Shown: positions 7,506 through 16,732, counted from the first letter of the stretch. The stretch: 64,000 nt of DNA from Bradyrhizobium embrapense (GCF_001189235.2 NZ_LFIP02000003.1:958579-1022578), one strand, 5' to 3'. Made by a program: numbers and translations. Notes: generated from the sequence alone by a model not told the origin.

Positions 7506-8270
7506 TCAGGTCGGCACGTCGGCGAGCTTCTCGATCGCCGATTTGTGCAGGTCGCTCTGCTGCTGCAGCAGCGAGGCGATTTGGGTGTAGGTCCGCGTGA
7601 TCTCGATCATGCGGCTCATCTCGACGACGGAATTGACGTTAGACTTCTCGATGAAGCCCTGGCGGATCTGCGCCTTGGTGTCCGGCTGCGCCACCGCCCC
7701 TTCGCCGAGCGCATAGAGATTGGATCCCTCCTTCAGCAGGCGCTGCGCCTGCGCGAACGAGACCAGGCGCAGCTTGCCGCGGATCGAGTCGAGTCGGGAC
7801 GTGCCTTCGAGCACGCTGACGTTGCCGTCGGGAGCGATGTTGACGTCGTGATCGGTCTGCTGGAACGTGATCGGGCCGGCGGTGCCGAGCACCTGATAGC
7901 CCGAGGCGGTGACGAGCTGGCCGCGATTGTTGATCTGCAGATTGCCTTCGCGGGTGTAGCGCTCGCCGCCCGGCGTCTGCACCACCAGGAAGGCATTGCC
8001 GTCGATCGCGACGTCGAGCGGGTTCTTGGTTTCTTCGGTCGGGCCCTGCGAGAAATCGTGGAAGGTCGCCCGGTCCTGCACGAACGAGACGCGGCGGTCG
8101 GAGGACGCGAAATTGTCCTCATGCGCGTTCGAGGACAGGTATTCCTGGAACAGCGACCGGTCGGCCTTGTAGCCGTTGGTGTTCATGTTCGCGATGTTGT
8201 TGGAAACGACATCCATCTGCCGTTCCAGCACCATCTGCTTCGATAGTCCGACCAGAAGCGTATTCTGCAT
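7506..8270 (-). CDS. flgF: Flagellar proximal rod protein FlgF
   Basis: 254 aa. Rod protein with the same N- and C-terminal axial motifs as FlgG (QMVLERQMDVVSNNIANMNTNGYKADR; NVNSVVEMSRMIEITRTY). ATG 8270 follows GGGAGA and gives the normal N-terminus; an extension to 8357 has no counterpart in the family. It is the first gene of the leftward operon; its leader carries a 15-bp direct repeat (8306-8361). Confidence 0.96.
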   Translation of the reverse strand: MQNTLLVGLSKQMVLERQMDVVSNNIANMNTNGYKADRSLFQEYLSSNAHEDNFASSDRRVSFVQDRATFHDFSQGPTEETKNPLDVAIDGNAFLVVQTPGGERYTREGNLQINNRGQLVTASGYQVLGTAGPITFQQTDHDVNIAPDGNVSVLEGTSRLDSIRGKLRLVSFAQAQRLLKEGSNLYALGEGAVAQPDTKAQIRQGFIEKSNVNSVVEMSRMIEITRTYTQIASLLQQQSDLHKSAIEKLADVPT

Positions 8271-8305
8271 CGGTGGTCTCCCCTGTGAGGTGATCCGATG
8301 CGAAA

Positions 8306-8361
8306 GGTTCTCCCAAACCCTCACGCCGGACCGGCGGTAACCATTGGGTTCTCCCAAACCC
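8306..8361. repeat. 15-bp direct repeat in the flgF leader
   Basis: GGTTCTCCCAAACCC occurs at 8306-8320 and 8347-8361, 41 bases apart. On the flgF transcript each copy reads GGGTTTGGGAGAACC and so contains a GGGAG sequence able to mimic a ribosome site. Function unknown. Confidence 0.6.
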
Positions 8362-8515
8362 GCCGGTTACGCCGTCCTCTCAGCGAAAGCCGTGCCAACT
8401 TGAAATGCTGATATATTTAAACGGCTTAGGTGTTTTGTGGGGCGCTATACGGGGCGGCAGAAAGGTCTTGTTGACCATGTTTGCCCGGCAGTTTTTTCCT
8501 AGTGGAAGGTAAATC

Positions 8516-8530
8516 CTAATCTTCCGTTAA
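8516..8530. promoter_or_regulatory. CtrA-like box upstream of fliL (one mismatch)
   Basis: CTAA-TCTTCCG-TTAACC matches the CtrA consensus TTAA-N7-TTAA in all but one base. It lies about 120 bases before fliL. Exact boxes occur before flgB and the TPR gene in this window, which raises the likelihood. Confidence 0.45.
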
Positions 8531-8652
8531 CCATTATGACCCCAGTGTTGCCGGCATTGGGGCGCGTGTGCGCCGGCGGCCTTTGTATCGCGTCTTCAAG
8601 CCAAAGCTGGGGCAAATCGCGTTCGCATCCTTCTGGTTGAAGCGAGCGGACG

Positions 8653-9141
8653 ATGGCGGACGAGGAAAAGACCGATAGCGGCGAGGGCGCGGCCGCTCCG
8701 AAGAAGGGCAAGCTCAAGCTGATCATTGCCGTCGTCGGCTTCCTCGTCGTGCTCGGCGCGGGCGCGGGCGGATGGTTCTTCTTCATGCGCGGCCATGGCG
8801 AGGAGCAGCACGCAGAAGCGCCGCCGCCGAAGCCGCCGAGCTTCGTCGACGTGCCCGACATGCTGGTCAATCTGGTCGGCGCGCCCGGCGAGCGGGTGCA
8901 ATATCTCAAGCTCAAGCTCGTGCTCGAGATCAAGGAAGAAAAGCAGGTCGAGGCGATCAAGCCGGCGCTGCCGCGCGTCACCGACCTGTTCCAGACCTAT
9001 ATGCGCGAGCTGCGTCCGAGCGATCTCAACGGCTCGGCCGGCCTGTTCCGCCTCAAGGAAGAGCTGACCAAGCGCGTCAACCTCGCGCTGGCGCCCAACC
9101 AGGTGAACGCGGTGCTGTTCAAGGAAGTCGTGATCCAGTGA
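8653..9141 (+). CDS. fliL: Flagellar basal body-associated protein FliL
   Basis: 162 aa. FliL surrounds the stator in the inner membrane and supports torque. The sequence has a charged cytoplasmic head (about 20 residues), one transmembrane helix (about residues 21-45) and a periplasmic stomatin-like domain starting PPKPPSFVDVPDMLVNLVG. It begins the rightward operon fliL-fliM-DUF6468-motE. A CtrA-like box lies upstream. Confidence 0.95.
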   Translation: MADEEKTDSGEGAAAPKKGKLKLIIAVVGFLVVLGAGAGGWFFFMRGHGEEQHAEAPPPKPPSFVDVPDMLVNLVGAPGERVQYLKLKLVLEIKEEKQVEAIKPALPRVTDLFQTYMRELRPSDLNGSAGLFRLKEELTKRVNLALAPNQVNAVLFKEVVIQ

Positions 9142-9159
9142 CGGGGCGGATGTAAAGCC

Positions 9160-10362
9160 ATGGCCGGCAACGACCAGATGGACCAGGACGCCATTGCGGC
9201 CCAATGGGAAGCCTCGCTCGATTCCGAGGATCCCGCGACGGCCGCGGCGGAAGCTGCCAAGAACGAGCTCACCGAGAACATGGCGCTGCAATGGGCCGCC
9301 ATGGTCGAGGACGGCAGTCGCGACTTCGGCGGCAAGAACACCAATGGCGAGCGCGTGCTGTCGCAGGAGGAGATCGACAATCTCCTCGGCTTCACGGTCG
9401 GCGACGTCAGCCTCGACGATCATTCCGGCATCCGCGCCATCATCGATTCCGCGATGGTGTCCTACGAGCGTCTGCCGATGCTCGAAATCGTGTTCGACCG
9501 CCTGGTGCGGTTGATGACGACGAGCTTGCGCAATTTCACCTCCGACAACGTCGAAGTCTCGCTCGACCGCATCACGTCGGTGCGCTTCGGCGACTACATG
9601 AACTCGATCCCGCTGCCGGCGGTGCTTTCGGTGTTCAAGGCGGAGGAGTGGGAGAATTTCGGCCTCGCCATGGTCGACTCCAACCTGATCTATTCGATGA
9701 TCGACGTGCTGCTCGGCGGCCGCCGCGGCCAGACCCAGCTCAAGATCGAGGGCCGGCCCTACACCACGATCGAGACCAATCTGGTCAAGCGGCTGGTCGA
9801 GGTGGTGCTGTCGGATGCCGAGCAGGCGTTCCGGCCGCTGTCGCCGGTGACCTTCACGATCGACCGGCTCGAGACCAACCCGCGCTTTGCCGCGATCAGC
9901 CGCCCGGCCAATGCCGCCATTCTGGTGCGCCTGCGCATCGACATGGAAGATCGCGGCGGCAATGTCGAGTTGCTGCTGCCCTACGCCACCATCGAACCGA
10001 TCCGCAACGTGCTGTTGCAGATGTTCATGGGCGAGAAGTTCGGCCGCGACCCGATCTGGGAAGGCCATTTCGCCACTGAAGTGGCGCAGGCCGAGATCGC
10101 GGTCGATGCGGTGCTGTACGAGGCCGATATCCCGCTGAAGGAGCTGATGAAGCTCAAGGTCGGCGACACGCTGCCGCTGGATATCCGCTCCGACGCGCTG
10201 GTCTCGGTCCGATGCGGCAACGTCACCCTGACGGAGGGCCGCATGGGCCGCGTCGGCGACCGCGTCGCGATCCGCGTCACCAAGAATTTGCGTAAACCCC
10301 AAACCACCTTCGCGATGTTCGAGAAGGCGGACGAGCGGACCAAGATGATGGAGGCACCATGA
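9160..10362 (+). CDS. fliM: Flagellar motor switch protein FliM
   Basis: 400 aa. FliM is the C-ring subunit that binds CheY-P and sets rotation direction. The CheY-P-binding motif LSQEEIDNLLGF lies at residues 68-79, not at the very N-terminus as in enterics, so there is an acidic leader of about 65 residues. The middle domain (SLRNFTSDNVEVSLD, FGDYMNSIPLPAVLSVFKAEEW) and the C-terminal SpoA-type domain (KVGDTLPLDIRSDALVSVRCG) are complete. It overlaps the next gene by four bases (ATGA). fliN and fliG are not in the window. Confidence 0.96.
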   Translation: MAGNDQMDQDAIAAQWEASLDSEDPATAAAEAAKNELTENMALQWAAMVEDGSRDFGGKNTNGERVLSQEEIDNLLGFTVGDVSLDDHSGIRAIIDSAMVSYERLPMLEIVFDRLVRLMTTSLRNFTSDNVEVSLDRITSVRFGDYMNSIPLPAVLSVFKAEEWENFGLAMVDSNLIYSMIDVLLGGRRGQTQLKIEGRPYTTIETNLVKRLVEVVLSDAEQAFRPLSPVTFTIDRLETNPRFAAISRPANAAILVRLRIDMEDRGGNVELLLPYATIEPIRNVLLQMFMGEKFGRDPIWEGHFATEVAQAEIAVDAVLYEADIPLKELMKLKVGDTLPLDIRSDALVSVRCGNVTLTEGRMGRVGDRVAIRVTKNLRKPQTTFAMFEKADERTKMMEAP

Positions 10363-10832
10363 GTCATGTGCTTGGACTGATAATCGAGAGTCTGGTGGCC
10401 GTGCTGCTGATGCTGACGATCGGCTATTGCTGGCTGCTCAACAAGCGCCTGCAGCGGCTGAAGGCGGACGAGCATTCGCTGAAGGCGACGATCGCCGAAT
10501 TGATCACCGCGACCGAGATCGCCGAGCGGGCGATCGGCGGGTTGAAGCACGCGGTGCGCGACGTCAACGAAAACCTCGGCAACCAGCTCGATGCGGCGAC
10601 GCTGATGTCGGCGCAGCTGAAGAACCAGCTGGCGGAAGGCGACCATGTGGTACGCCGCCTGTCCAAGATCGCGCTGGCCGCGCGGCCGCCGGAGCCCGCT
10701 CAGGCGCCGGCACCAGCAGCTGCGCCCGCCGCGCCGGTGGCGCAGGCGCCCAGGGTTTCGGCCGCGCGCGCGGTTGCCGCGGCGGCTGAAGCCTTCACCG
10801 AGCGCAGGAGGGCCGGCGGCCTCGCTGCATGA
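10359..10832 (+). CDS. DUF6468 flagellar-cluster membrane protein
   Basis: 157 aa. One N-terminal transmembrane helix (about residues 5-27), then a coiled-coil region (KRLQRLKADEHSLKATIAEL ... LKHAVRDVNENLGNQ) and an Ala/Pro-rich tail. This matches the DUF6468 proteins found between fliM and motE in Rhizobiales. Start overlaps fliM by ATGA and its stop overlaps motE, so all three are coupled. A role at the stator or C ring is inferred from position only. Confidence 0.8.
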   Translation: MSHVLGLIIESLVAVLLMLTIGYCWLLNKRLQRLKADEHSLKATIAELITATEIAERAIGGLKHAVRDVNENLGNQLDAATLMSAQLKNQLAEGDHVVRRLSKIALAARPPEPAQAPAPAAAPAAPVAQAPRVSAARAVAAAAEAFTERRRAGGLAA

Positions 10833-11641
10833 AGTTGCTTCGTGACATCAGAGTGATGCCCGTGGTGCTGGTCGCGATCTTCGGCCTGATGGTGCTGAAG
10901 GTCGCGGGCCTCCTGCTCGATGGCGGTTACGTGTTTGCCGAGGACGCGCCGCCGGCTGGCCCGGCCGGTCCCTCTTGGGCGCAGCAGAACTTCAACTTCC
11001 CCGGCGCCCCCAAGGCGGTTGCCGACAGCAAGATCAAGGCCGATCCCGGCGACATCACGGGATCGGTCGAGGGCAAGGACGCGAAGAAGGACGAGGCAGC
11101 GAAGCCGGCCGCACCCGCCGCGGAGGCGCCCAAGCCCGACGGCGTGGTGGTCAATCTGGATGCACCGCCACCGGTGTCGGCGTCGGAGCGCGCGATCCTG
11201 GAGCGGTTGCAGTCGCGCCGCCAGGAGCTCGAGACGCGCGCCCGCGAGGTCGAGATCCGTGAGAGCCTTTTGAAGGCGGCCGAGAAGCGCATCGAGGCCA
11301 AGGTCGAGGAGGCCAAGGCCAATGATGCCAAGGCGAACGCCGACGCGGCGGCCAAGGCCGAAGCCGACGCCGCCCGTTTCAAGGGCATCGTCACCATGTA
11401 CGAGAACATGAAGCCGAAGGACGCCGCAAAAGTGTTCGATCGGCTGGAGATGACCGTGCTCTACCAGATTGCCTCGCAGATCCAGCCGCGCAAGATGTCG
11501 GACATCCTCGGCCTGATGCAGCCCGAGGCTGCCGAACGGCTCACGGTCGAACTTGCCCGCCGCGCCGGCGGCGACAAGTCGGCCCCGACCGACGAGCTGC
11601 CCAAGATCGAAGGCAAGATACTCGCGCCGAAGACGAATTGA
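10829..11641 (+). CDS. motE: MotE-family flagellar stator chaperone
   Basis: 270 aa. An N-terminal transmembrane helix or signal anchor (about residues 9-28), a low-complexity Ala/Pro/Lys stretch, a long coiled coil rich in Glu/Ala/Lys (about 110-190) and a C-terminal MgtE-N-like domain (MYENMKPKDAAKVFDRLEM ... ILGLMQPEAAERLTVELARR). This order is that of MotE, the periplasmic chaperone for MotC in Rhizobiales. It overlaps the DUF6468 gene and ends the fliL operon. Confidence 0.88.
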   Translation: MKLLRDIRVMPVVLVAIFGLMVLKVAGLLLDGGYVFAEDAPPAGPAGPSWAQQNFNFPGAPKAVADSKIKADPGDITGSVEGKDAKKDEAAKPAAPAAEAPKPDGVVVNLDAPPPVSASERAILERLQSRRQELETRAREVEIRESLLKAAEKRIEAKVEEAKANDAKANADAAAKAEADAARFKGIVTMYENMKPKDAAKVFDRLEMTVLYQIASQIQPRKMSDILGLMQPEAAERLTVELARRAGGDKSAPTDELPKIEGKILAPKTN

Positions 11642-12049
11642 CGGAGCGAGTTAGCCCGAGAACTTTCGGTCGGTTTGCGCCCGCGAGCCAAGTGGCGCGC
11701 CTTCGCGGCGGCGGCGATAGCGTCGCGACGAAAGATGGATCGTCCTCATCCAGCGCCGCCGCAATAGATGCGGTTTGCTGTTCAAGGGCGCTCAGATGCT
11801 TCTGGATGTCGAATCCCTTCGTCTTGAGCGGCAGCTCGAACCAGCCGATTTCCGCGAACCGTTCCAATGTGATGGCAAGAGTTCTTTAACCATACCGCAA
11901 ACCCGTTCGACTGGCAGATTAGCGCAAGGGCGAAGCCGGCGTCGAAACCCGCTTGGTAACCCCCATGAAACAATCCATTGACGTTAACAGCTCCTTAACG
12001 CCGCCCGATCCAAGATCGGGACGCGTGGGCGAGGGCGCTTCGCGCTGGT
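11642..12049. other. Intergenic region before the TPR gene
   Basis: About 400 bases. It contains an exact CtrA box (11984-11998). A leftward open frame (ending in motE, starting TTG 11867) has about 47 protein-like residues but no ribosome site and no recognised family; I do not call it a gene. Confidence 0.55.
11984..11998. promoter_or_regulatory. CtrA box upstream of the TPR gene
   Basis: TTAA-CAGCTCC-TTAA is an exact match to the TTAA-N7-TTAA box bound by phosphorylated CtrA. It lies 52 bases before the ATG at 12050, the right place for activation from around -35. Confidence 0.65.
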
Positions 12050-15000
12050 ATGGCTGAAGTCCCGAGAAGACGTTTCGAGATGGCGCGAACGGCTGCCGCT
12101 GAAACTTGGTCGCTAGGCCGCGCCTGGGCGCGGACCGCGCGTCTGTGCCTGCTCGCAACCGGCCTTTTCCTCACCACCCTCGCAGATCCAGCCACCGTGC
12201 GAGCCCAGGATCTGTCGCCGGTGCCGGGCGAGGCGACATTCTCGGCCGCGAACGGCTATGCCCGGCTGGTGCTGAAGACGAAGGAAGAGGTCGAGTCGGA
12301 GGTCACGACCGCGGGCTCGATTATCGTGATCCGCTTCAAGCGCCCGGTCGATATCCCCGTCGAGAAACTGTCGGATGCGGTGCCCGATTATGTCGGCGCC
12401 GCGCGCCGCGATCCGGACGGTTCGGCGATCCGCCTGTCGCTGGCGCGCCGCGTCACCATCAACACCATGACCGCCGGCGAGCGCATCTTCGTCGACTTCC
12501 TGCCCGACGGCTGGACCGGCCCGCCGCCGTCGCTGCCGCAGGACGTGATCCGCGAACTGGCGGAGCGCGCCCGTGCCGCCGAGCGTCTATTGCGCATCCA
12601 GCGCGCGGCCGATGCCGCCAGGAAGAAGCCGCCGATCCGGGTTCGCGCACTGGTGCAGCCCACCTTCGTCCGTTTCGTGTTCGAGGTTCCCGACGGGGTC
12701 AGCGTCTCTTCGGTGCTGAACGAGCAGAAGCTGACGCTGTCCTTCAACTCGGTTTTGAGCTTCGACCTGGCCGATGCCAAGGTCGCCGCTCCGCCGAACG
12801 TCGCATCGATCAGCTCGCGCGCCGACACCGATACCTCGGCGGTCGACGTGACGCTGATTGGCGATGTCGACGTGCATTCGTTCCGCGACGAGAAGAACTA
12901 CATCGTCGATGTCGCCTTCCAGCAGAGCGAGCAGCAGCAGGCGGCGAAGCCCCCGCTAAGCTCGTTGTTGCCGACGCCGCGCGGCAAACCGAAGAGCGCG
13001 GCTGCAATCGCGCCGGTGACATCGGAGAGCATCGCGCAGCAGGCCAAGATCGAGATCAAGTCCGAGCAACCCAAGGCAGAGCAACCCAAGGCGGAGCCGG
13101 CCAAGCCCGAACCGGTCAAGCCCGAACAGGCAACGACCGAACCACCGGCGCCCGCGCCCGCCAAACCGGAACAGCCGAGATCAGAGCTGCCCAATCCGGA
13201 GCTGCCGAAGATCGCCGCTGCGCCGCCGGCCGAGGTCGAGAAGGCCGCTGCACCGGCCGCGCCGCGCGAGGGCGGCGCCGCGACGGAACAGAGCGACGCG
13301 CCAAAGCCTGCGCCTGCTGCCGCGGCGGCGCCAGCCGTGGAGGCGCCGAAGCCAGCGGCAGCGCCATCGCCGCCTGCCGAGGCCCGCGCCGGCGCCAAGT
13401 CTGCTGCCAGTTCTGCGATCGAAGCCCAGCGCGACAGCGACGGGTTGCGGGTGACGTTCTCATTCCCCGGCGCGACGCCGGCGGCACTGTTCCGTCGCGC
13501 CGACACGGTATGGATGGTGTTCGACACGCCCGAGGCGATCGACGTCGATCCGATCCGCGCCAAGGCCGGCTCGCTGATCTCGGATGTCAGCCGGATCGCG
13601 CTGGAGAAAGGGCAGGCGGTGCGCTTCCGCCTCAACCGGCCGCAGATGCCCTCACTCGAGAGCGACGAGCGCTCGCGCGGCGTGAGCTGGACGCTGACCT
13701 TCGCCGAGCGGGTGCAGAAGCCGCCGCTGCCGCTCAGCGTGGTGCGCAATATCAGCGAGCCCTCGCTCGCCAATGTCAGCGTGCCGCTCGCCAATCCCGG
13801 CCAGCTCCACAGACTGATCGATCCCGACGCCGGCGATACGCTCTGGGTCGTGACCGCGCCGCCGCCGACCCGCGGCATCATCAAGCGGCAGGATTTTGTC
13901 GAGCTCTCATTGCTGGAATCGATTCACGGCGTCGTGGTTCACCCGAACGCCGATGACGTCAAGGCGGAGGTCGGCGACGACAAGGTGATGCTGGGCCGGC
14001 CAGGCGGCCTGACGCTGTCGTCGGCAGGCGTCACGGCCGAGCGCGCGACCGCGGCGGTGAAGCCGCTGTTCGATCCGGACGAGTGGCACAAGAACCAGTC
14101 GGAGAATTTCCTCAAGCAGCTCGACGGACTGATTGCGGCGGCTTCGACCGCCAATGCCGAGCAGCTGCCGCAGGCGCGGCTCGATCTCGCCGATTTCTAC
14201 ATGGCGCGCGGCATGTACCAGGAAGCCCACGGTGTCACCAATCTGATCCTGTCCGAGAGCAAGCGCGGCAGCGAGTCGGCGTCCGTGGTGATGGTGCATG
14301 CGGTTGCCAGCATCCTGATCGGGCACCCGGCGCAGGGCCTCAAGGATCTGGCCAATCCCGTAATCGGCAACGGTTACGATTCCCAATTGTGGAAGGGGCT
14401 GGCCTTTGCCCGCGAGGGCAAATGGCCCGAGGCGCGCGAAAAGTTCAAGAACGCCGAATTCGCGGTCGCGACGCTGCCGCCCGATCTGCAGCGCATCGTC
14501 ACCATGGATTCGATGAAGGCCTCGCTCGAGGTCAAGGACTATGCCGGCGCTGCGCGGCGCAAGAGCGATCTCGACGTGGTCGGCATTCCCGACGAACTCA
14601 AGCCCGCGGTTGCCGTGCTGCGCGGCCGGCTTGCCGAAGCGCTCGGCCAGGAGAAGGACGCGCTCGACGCCTACCGCTTCGCCGCCGGTTCGCCCGACCG
14701 TCAGGCCGCCGCCGAGGGCAGACTGCTGGAGACGCTGCTGCGGCAGAAGCGTGGCGAGATCGGCCGCGACGACGTGTTGAAGGAGCTCGAGCTGTTGTCG
14801 ATGCTGTGGCGCGGCGACAATATCGAGCTGAAGACGCTGTATGTACTGTCGAAGATCTATGCCGAGACCGCGCGCTACGCCGATGCCTTCGCGGTAACTC
14901 GAGCGGCGACCCGGCTGCAGCCGAACGCGCCGGAATCGCGCCAGGCGCAGGATGCCGCCTCGGCGTTGTTCGTGCAGCTCTATCTCGGCCCGAAGGGCGA

Positions 15001-15874
15001 CGAGATGGCGCCGATCGATGCGCTCGGCACGTTCTACGACTATCGCGAGCTGACGCCGATCGGCCGCCGCGGCGACGAAATGATCCGCCGTCTCGCCGAC
15101 CGTCTGGTCGGCGTCGATCTGCTCGACCAGGCCGCCGACCTCCTGCAATACCAGGTCGACAAGCGGCTCGAAGGCGCGGCGCGCGCCCAGGTCGCCGCGC
15201 GGCTTGCGATGGTCTATCTGATGAACCGCAAGCCCGACCGCGCCATCGGCGCGCTGCGCTCGACCCGGATTGCGGACCTCTCCGGCGAACTGCGCCAGCA
15301 GCGGCTGCTGCTCGAGGCGCGCGCGCAGAGCGATGTCGGCCGGAACGACCTCGCGCTCGACATCATCTCGAACATCACCGGGCGCGAGGCGATCCGGCTG
15401 CGCTCGGACATCTATTGGGCGTCGCGGCATTGGCGCGAGGCGTCCGAGCAGATCGAGCTCTATTACGGCGACCGCTGGCGCGACTTCACCCCGCTCAACC
15501 CGAGCGAGAAGGCCGACGTCATCCGCGCGGTGGTCGGCTACGCGCTCGCCGAGGATGCCATCGGGCTGTCCCGGTTCCGCGAGAAATACGCGCCGCTGAT
15601 GTCCGGCGATGCCGACAAGTTGGCGTTCGACGCGGCCAGCAAGCCGGTCGCGACCTCGAGCGCGGAATTCGCCCAGATCGCGCGGATGGCCGCCAGCGTC
15701 GACACGCTCGACGGCTTCATCCGCGAGATGAAGACCCGCTTCCCCGACGCCACCGCCCGCGCGCCGCTGCTCGATCCGGTCACGACCGGATCGCTGCCCG
15801 ACGGGCCAAAGGCCGCGCCGGTCAGCACGCTGCCGGTCATCAAGGGCGAGCGCCGCGCCAGCGCGACGCCGTAG
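12050..15874 (+). CDS. Giant TPR protein of the flagellar cluster
   Basis: 1274 aa (1264 if the second ATG at 12080 is used). A signal peptide or anchor lies near residues 27-52 (LCLLATGLFLTTLADPATVRAQD). Residues about 55-290 form a beta-rich domain with repeated strands (IIVIRFKRPVDIPVEKLSD; RVRALVQPTFVRFVFEVPD), then a Lys/Pro/Ala/Glu-rich linker (about 310-460) and a second beta-rich part (to about 660). The last half is helical with TPR-like repeats (LYVLSKIYAETARYADAFAV; DQAADLLQYQVDKRLEGAAR). It is probably periplasmic. Similar large proteins sit beside flagellar genes in related bacteria; a link to motor assembly is inferred from place and its CtrA box. Confidence 0.85.
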   Translation: MAEVPRRRFEMARTAAAETWSLGRAWARTARLCLLATGLFLTTLADPATVRAQDLSPVPGEATFSAANGYARLVLKTKEEVESEVTTAGSIIVIRFKRPVDIPVEKLSDAVPDYVGAARRDPDGSAIRLSLARRVTINTMTAGERIFVDFLPDGWTGPPPSLPQDVIRELAERARAAERLLRIQRAADAARKKPPIRVRALVQPTFVRFVFEVPDGVSVSSVLNEQKLTLSFNSVLSFDLADAKVAAPPNVASISSRADTDTSAVDVTLIGDVDVHSFRDEKNYIVDVAFQQSEQQQAAKPPLSSLLPTPRGKPKSAAAIAPVTSESIAQQAKIEIKSEQPKAEQPKAEPAKPEPVKPEQATTEPPAPAPAKPEQPRSELPNPELPKIAAAPPAEVEKAAAPAAPREGGAATEQSDAPKPAPAAAAAPAVEAPKPAAAPSPPAEARAGAKSAASSAIEAQRDSDGLRVTFSFPGATPAALFRRADTVWMVFDTPEAIDVDPIRAKAGSLISDVSRIALEKGQAVRFRLNRPQMPSLESDERSRGVSWTLTFAERVQKPPLPLSVVRNISEPSLANVSVPLANPGQLHRLIDPDAGDTLWVVTAPPPTRGIIKRQDFVELSLLESIHGVVVHPNADDVKAEVGDDKVMLGRPGGLTLSSAGVTAERATAAVKPLFDPDEWHKNQSENFLKQLDGLIAAASTANAEQLPQARLDLADFYMARGMYQEAHGVTNLILSESKRGSESASVVMVHAVASILIGHPAQGLKDLANPVIGNGYDSQLWKGLAFAREGKWPEAREKFKNAEFAVATLPPDLQRIVTMDSMKASLEVKDYAGAARRKSDLDVVGIPDELKPAVAVLRGRLAEALGQEKDALDAYRFAAGSPDRQAAAEGRLLETLLRQKRGEIGRDDVLKELELLSMLWRGDNIELKTLYVLSKIYAETARYADAFAVTRAATRLQPNAPESRQAQDAASALFVQLYLGPKGDEMAPIDALGTFYDYRELTPIGRRGDEMIRRLADRLVGVDLLDQAADLLQYQVDKRLEGAARAQVAARLAMVYLMNRKPDRAIGALRSTRIADLSGELRQQRLLLEARAQSDVGRNDLALDIISNITGREAIRLRSDIYWASRHWREASEQIELYYGDRWRDFTPLNPSEKADVIRAVVGYALAEDAIGLSRFREKYAPLMSGDADKLAFDAASKPVATSSAEFAQIARMAASVDTLDGFIREMKTRFPDATARAPLLDPVTTGSLPDGPKAAPVSTLPVIKGERRASATP

Positions 15875-15886
15875 CGGCACTGGCTG

Positions 15887-16732
15887 CTACGGGCCGGGAG
15901 TTACCCACGCGGTCGAAATGATCCCCTTGTCGTCGAGCGCGATGCGCCAATGCGCGGCGCCGTTGGCCTGTCTGACGCTATAGACATCTTCGCCTTGCTC
16001 CCCGACACCGAGAAAGCGGATCGCCTGGATCGTGCCGAGGTCTGCGAGGGGCTGAAGCCACGTCATCTGCTTGCGGGTCGCCGCCGCGAGCGCCGGGCTC
16101 ATCTCGTTGTAGTTGGGATTCCCCGAGGCGATCCCATCGATCAGCCGGTGCAGCGCAGCCTCGGTTCCGGGATTGGCCGACTGGTTCTTGACGCGCTCCG
16201 CCGTCTGATCGGCGATCTTCCGTGCCGCTGCGGCATCGATACGCGCCATCGCAATATCGGTGCCGTTCTGATGCAGGATCAGCGAGGTGACTTGTCCGTC
16301 CGGTCCGACGACGAAGCTGACTTGGGCGTCGACGATCCTGGCGAAGAATTCGGTCACGCTCTCCGCAAAGAACCGCACCGAGCGCTGTCCGGTCAGTTGC
16401 ATCACCAGCTGATGTCCGTCGGGTGTGACCGTGAACACGGCGCGGTCGTTGAGCTTGTAGAATCCGGCATAATTGTCGAGCACGGCTGGATCCACCGCAA
16501 TCTCCTGCCGCGCGGTGGTCGGCGGTGATCCTGCGGTGAAGTCTGTAGCCTGGGCTGGCGTGCTCGGCGGTCCGGCGGCCTGTATCCGCGCCGCCAGCGT
16601 GTTCCAGTCGCGCTGACCGAACAATCTGGCGACCAGCTCCAGGCTGTCGCTATGGGTGAGGGGGATCGATTTGGCGGCGAGCGCTTCGCGCAGCGTCTGC
16701 GCCATGGTCTTGGCATTACGGAAGTCGCGCAT
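15887..16732 (-). CDS. Glyoxalase-8/DUF3471-like protein
   Basis: 281 aa, cytoplasmic. The N-terminal 50 residues (KTMAQTLREALAAKSIPLTHSDSLELVARLFGQRDWNTLAA) follow the short Glyoxalase-related domain found in many rhizobial proteins. Residues about 78-165 resemble DUF3471 (LDNYAGFYKLNDRAVFTVT ... GQVTSLILHQNG), a beta domain usually fused to beta-lactamase-like proteins. The rest (to 281) may be a small SnoaL- or NTF2-like part. No catalytic residues can be named. It converges on the TPR gene with a 12-base gap. Confidence 0.7.
   Translation of the reverse strand: MRDFRNAKTMAQTLREALAAKSIPLTHSDSLELVARLFGQRDWNTLAARIQAAGPPSTPAQATDFTAGSPPTTARQEIAVDPAVLDNYAGFYKLNDRAVFTVTPDGHQLVMQLTGQRSVRFFAESVTEFFARIVDAQVSFVVGPDGQVTSLILHQNGTDIAMARIDAAAARKIADQTAERVKNQSANPGTEAALHRLIDGIASGNPNYNEMSPALAAATRKQMTWLQPLADLGTIQAIRFLGVGEQGEDVYSVRQANGAAHWRIALDDKGIISTAWVTPGP

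Larger units (their letters stand above)
8271..8652. promoter_or_regulatory. Divergent regulatory region between flgF and fliL
   Basis: About 380 bases between two divergent flagellar operons. It contains the 15-bp direct repeat of the flgF leader, an AT-rich block (around 8410-8425) suited to promoter melting, and the CtrA-like box at 8516-8530. No gene is supported. Confidence 0.6.

Noticed and set aside
11541..11867. Leftward frame with 47 plausible residues (MERFAEIGWFELPLKTKGFD...)
   Set aside because: Starts at TTG without a ribosome site, runs into motE and becomes low-complexity. Possibly a relic, but not supportable as a gene.
12950..13430. Repeated Lys-Pro-Glu phrases in the TPR gene looked like a repeat region
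   Set aside because: They are an in-frame disordered linker of one protein with imperfect units, not a DNA repeat.
13907..15880. 657-residue leftward open frame and the 612-residue plus frame at 14083
   Set aside because: Both lie within the TPR gene and show only low-complexity shadow sequence.
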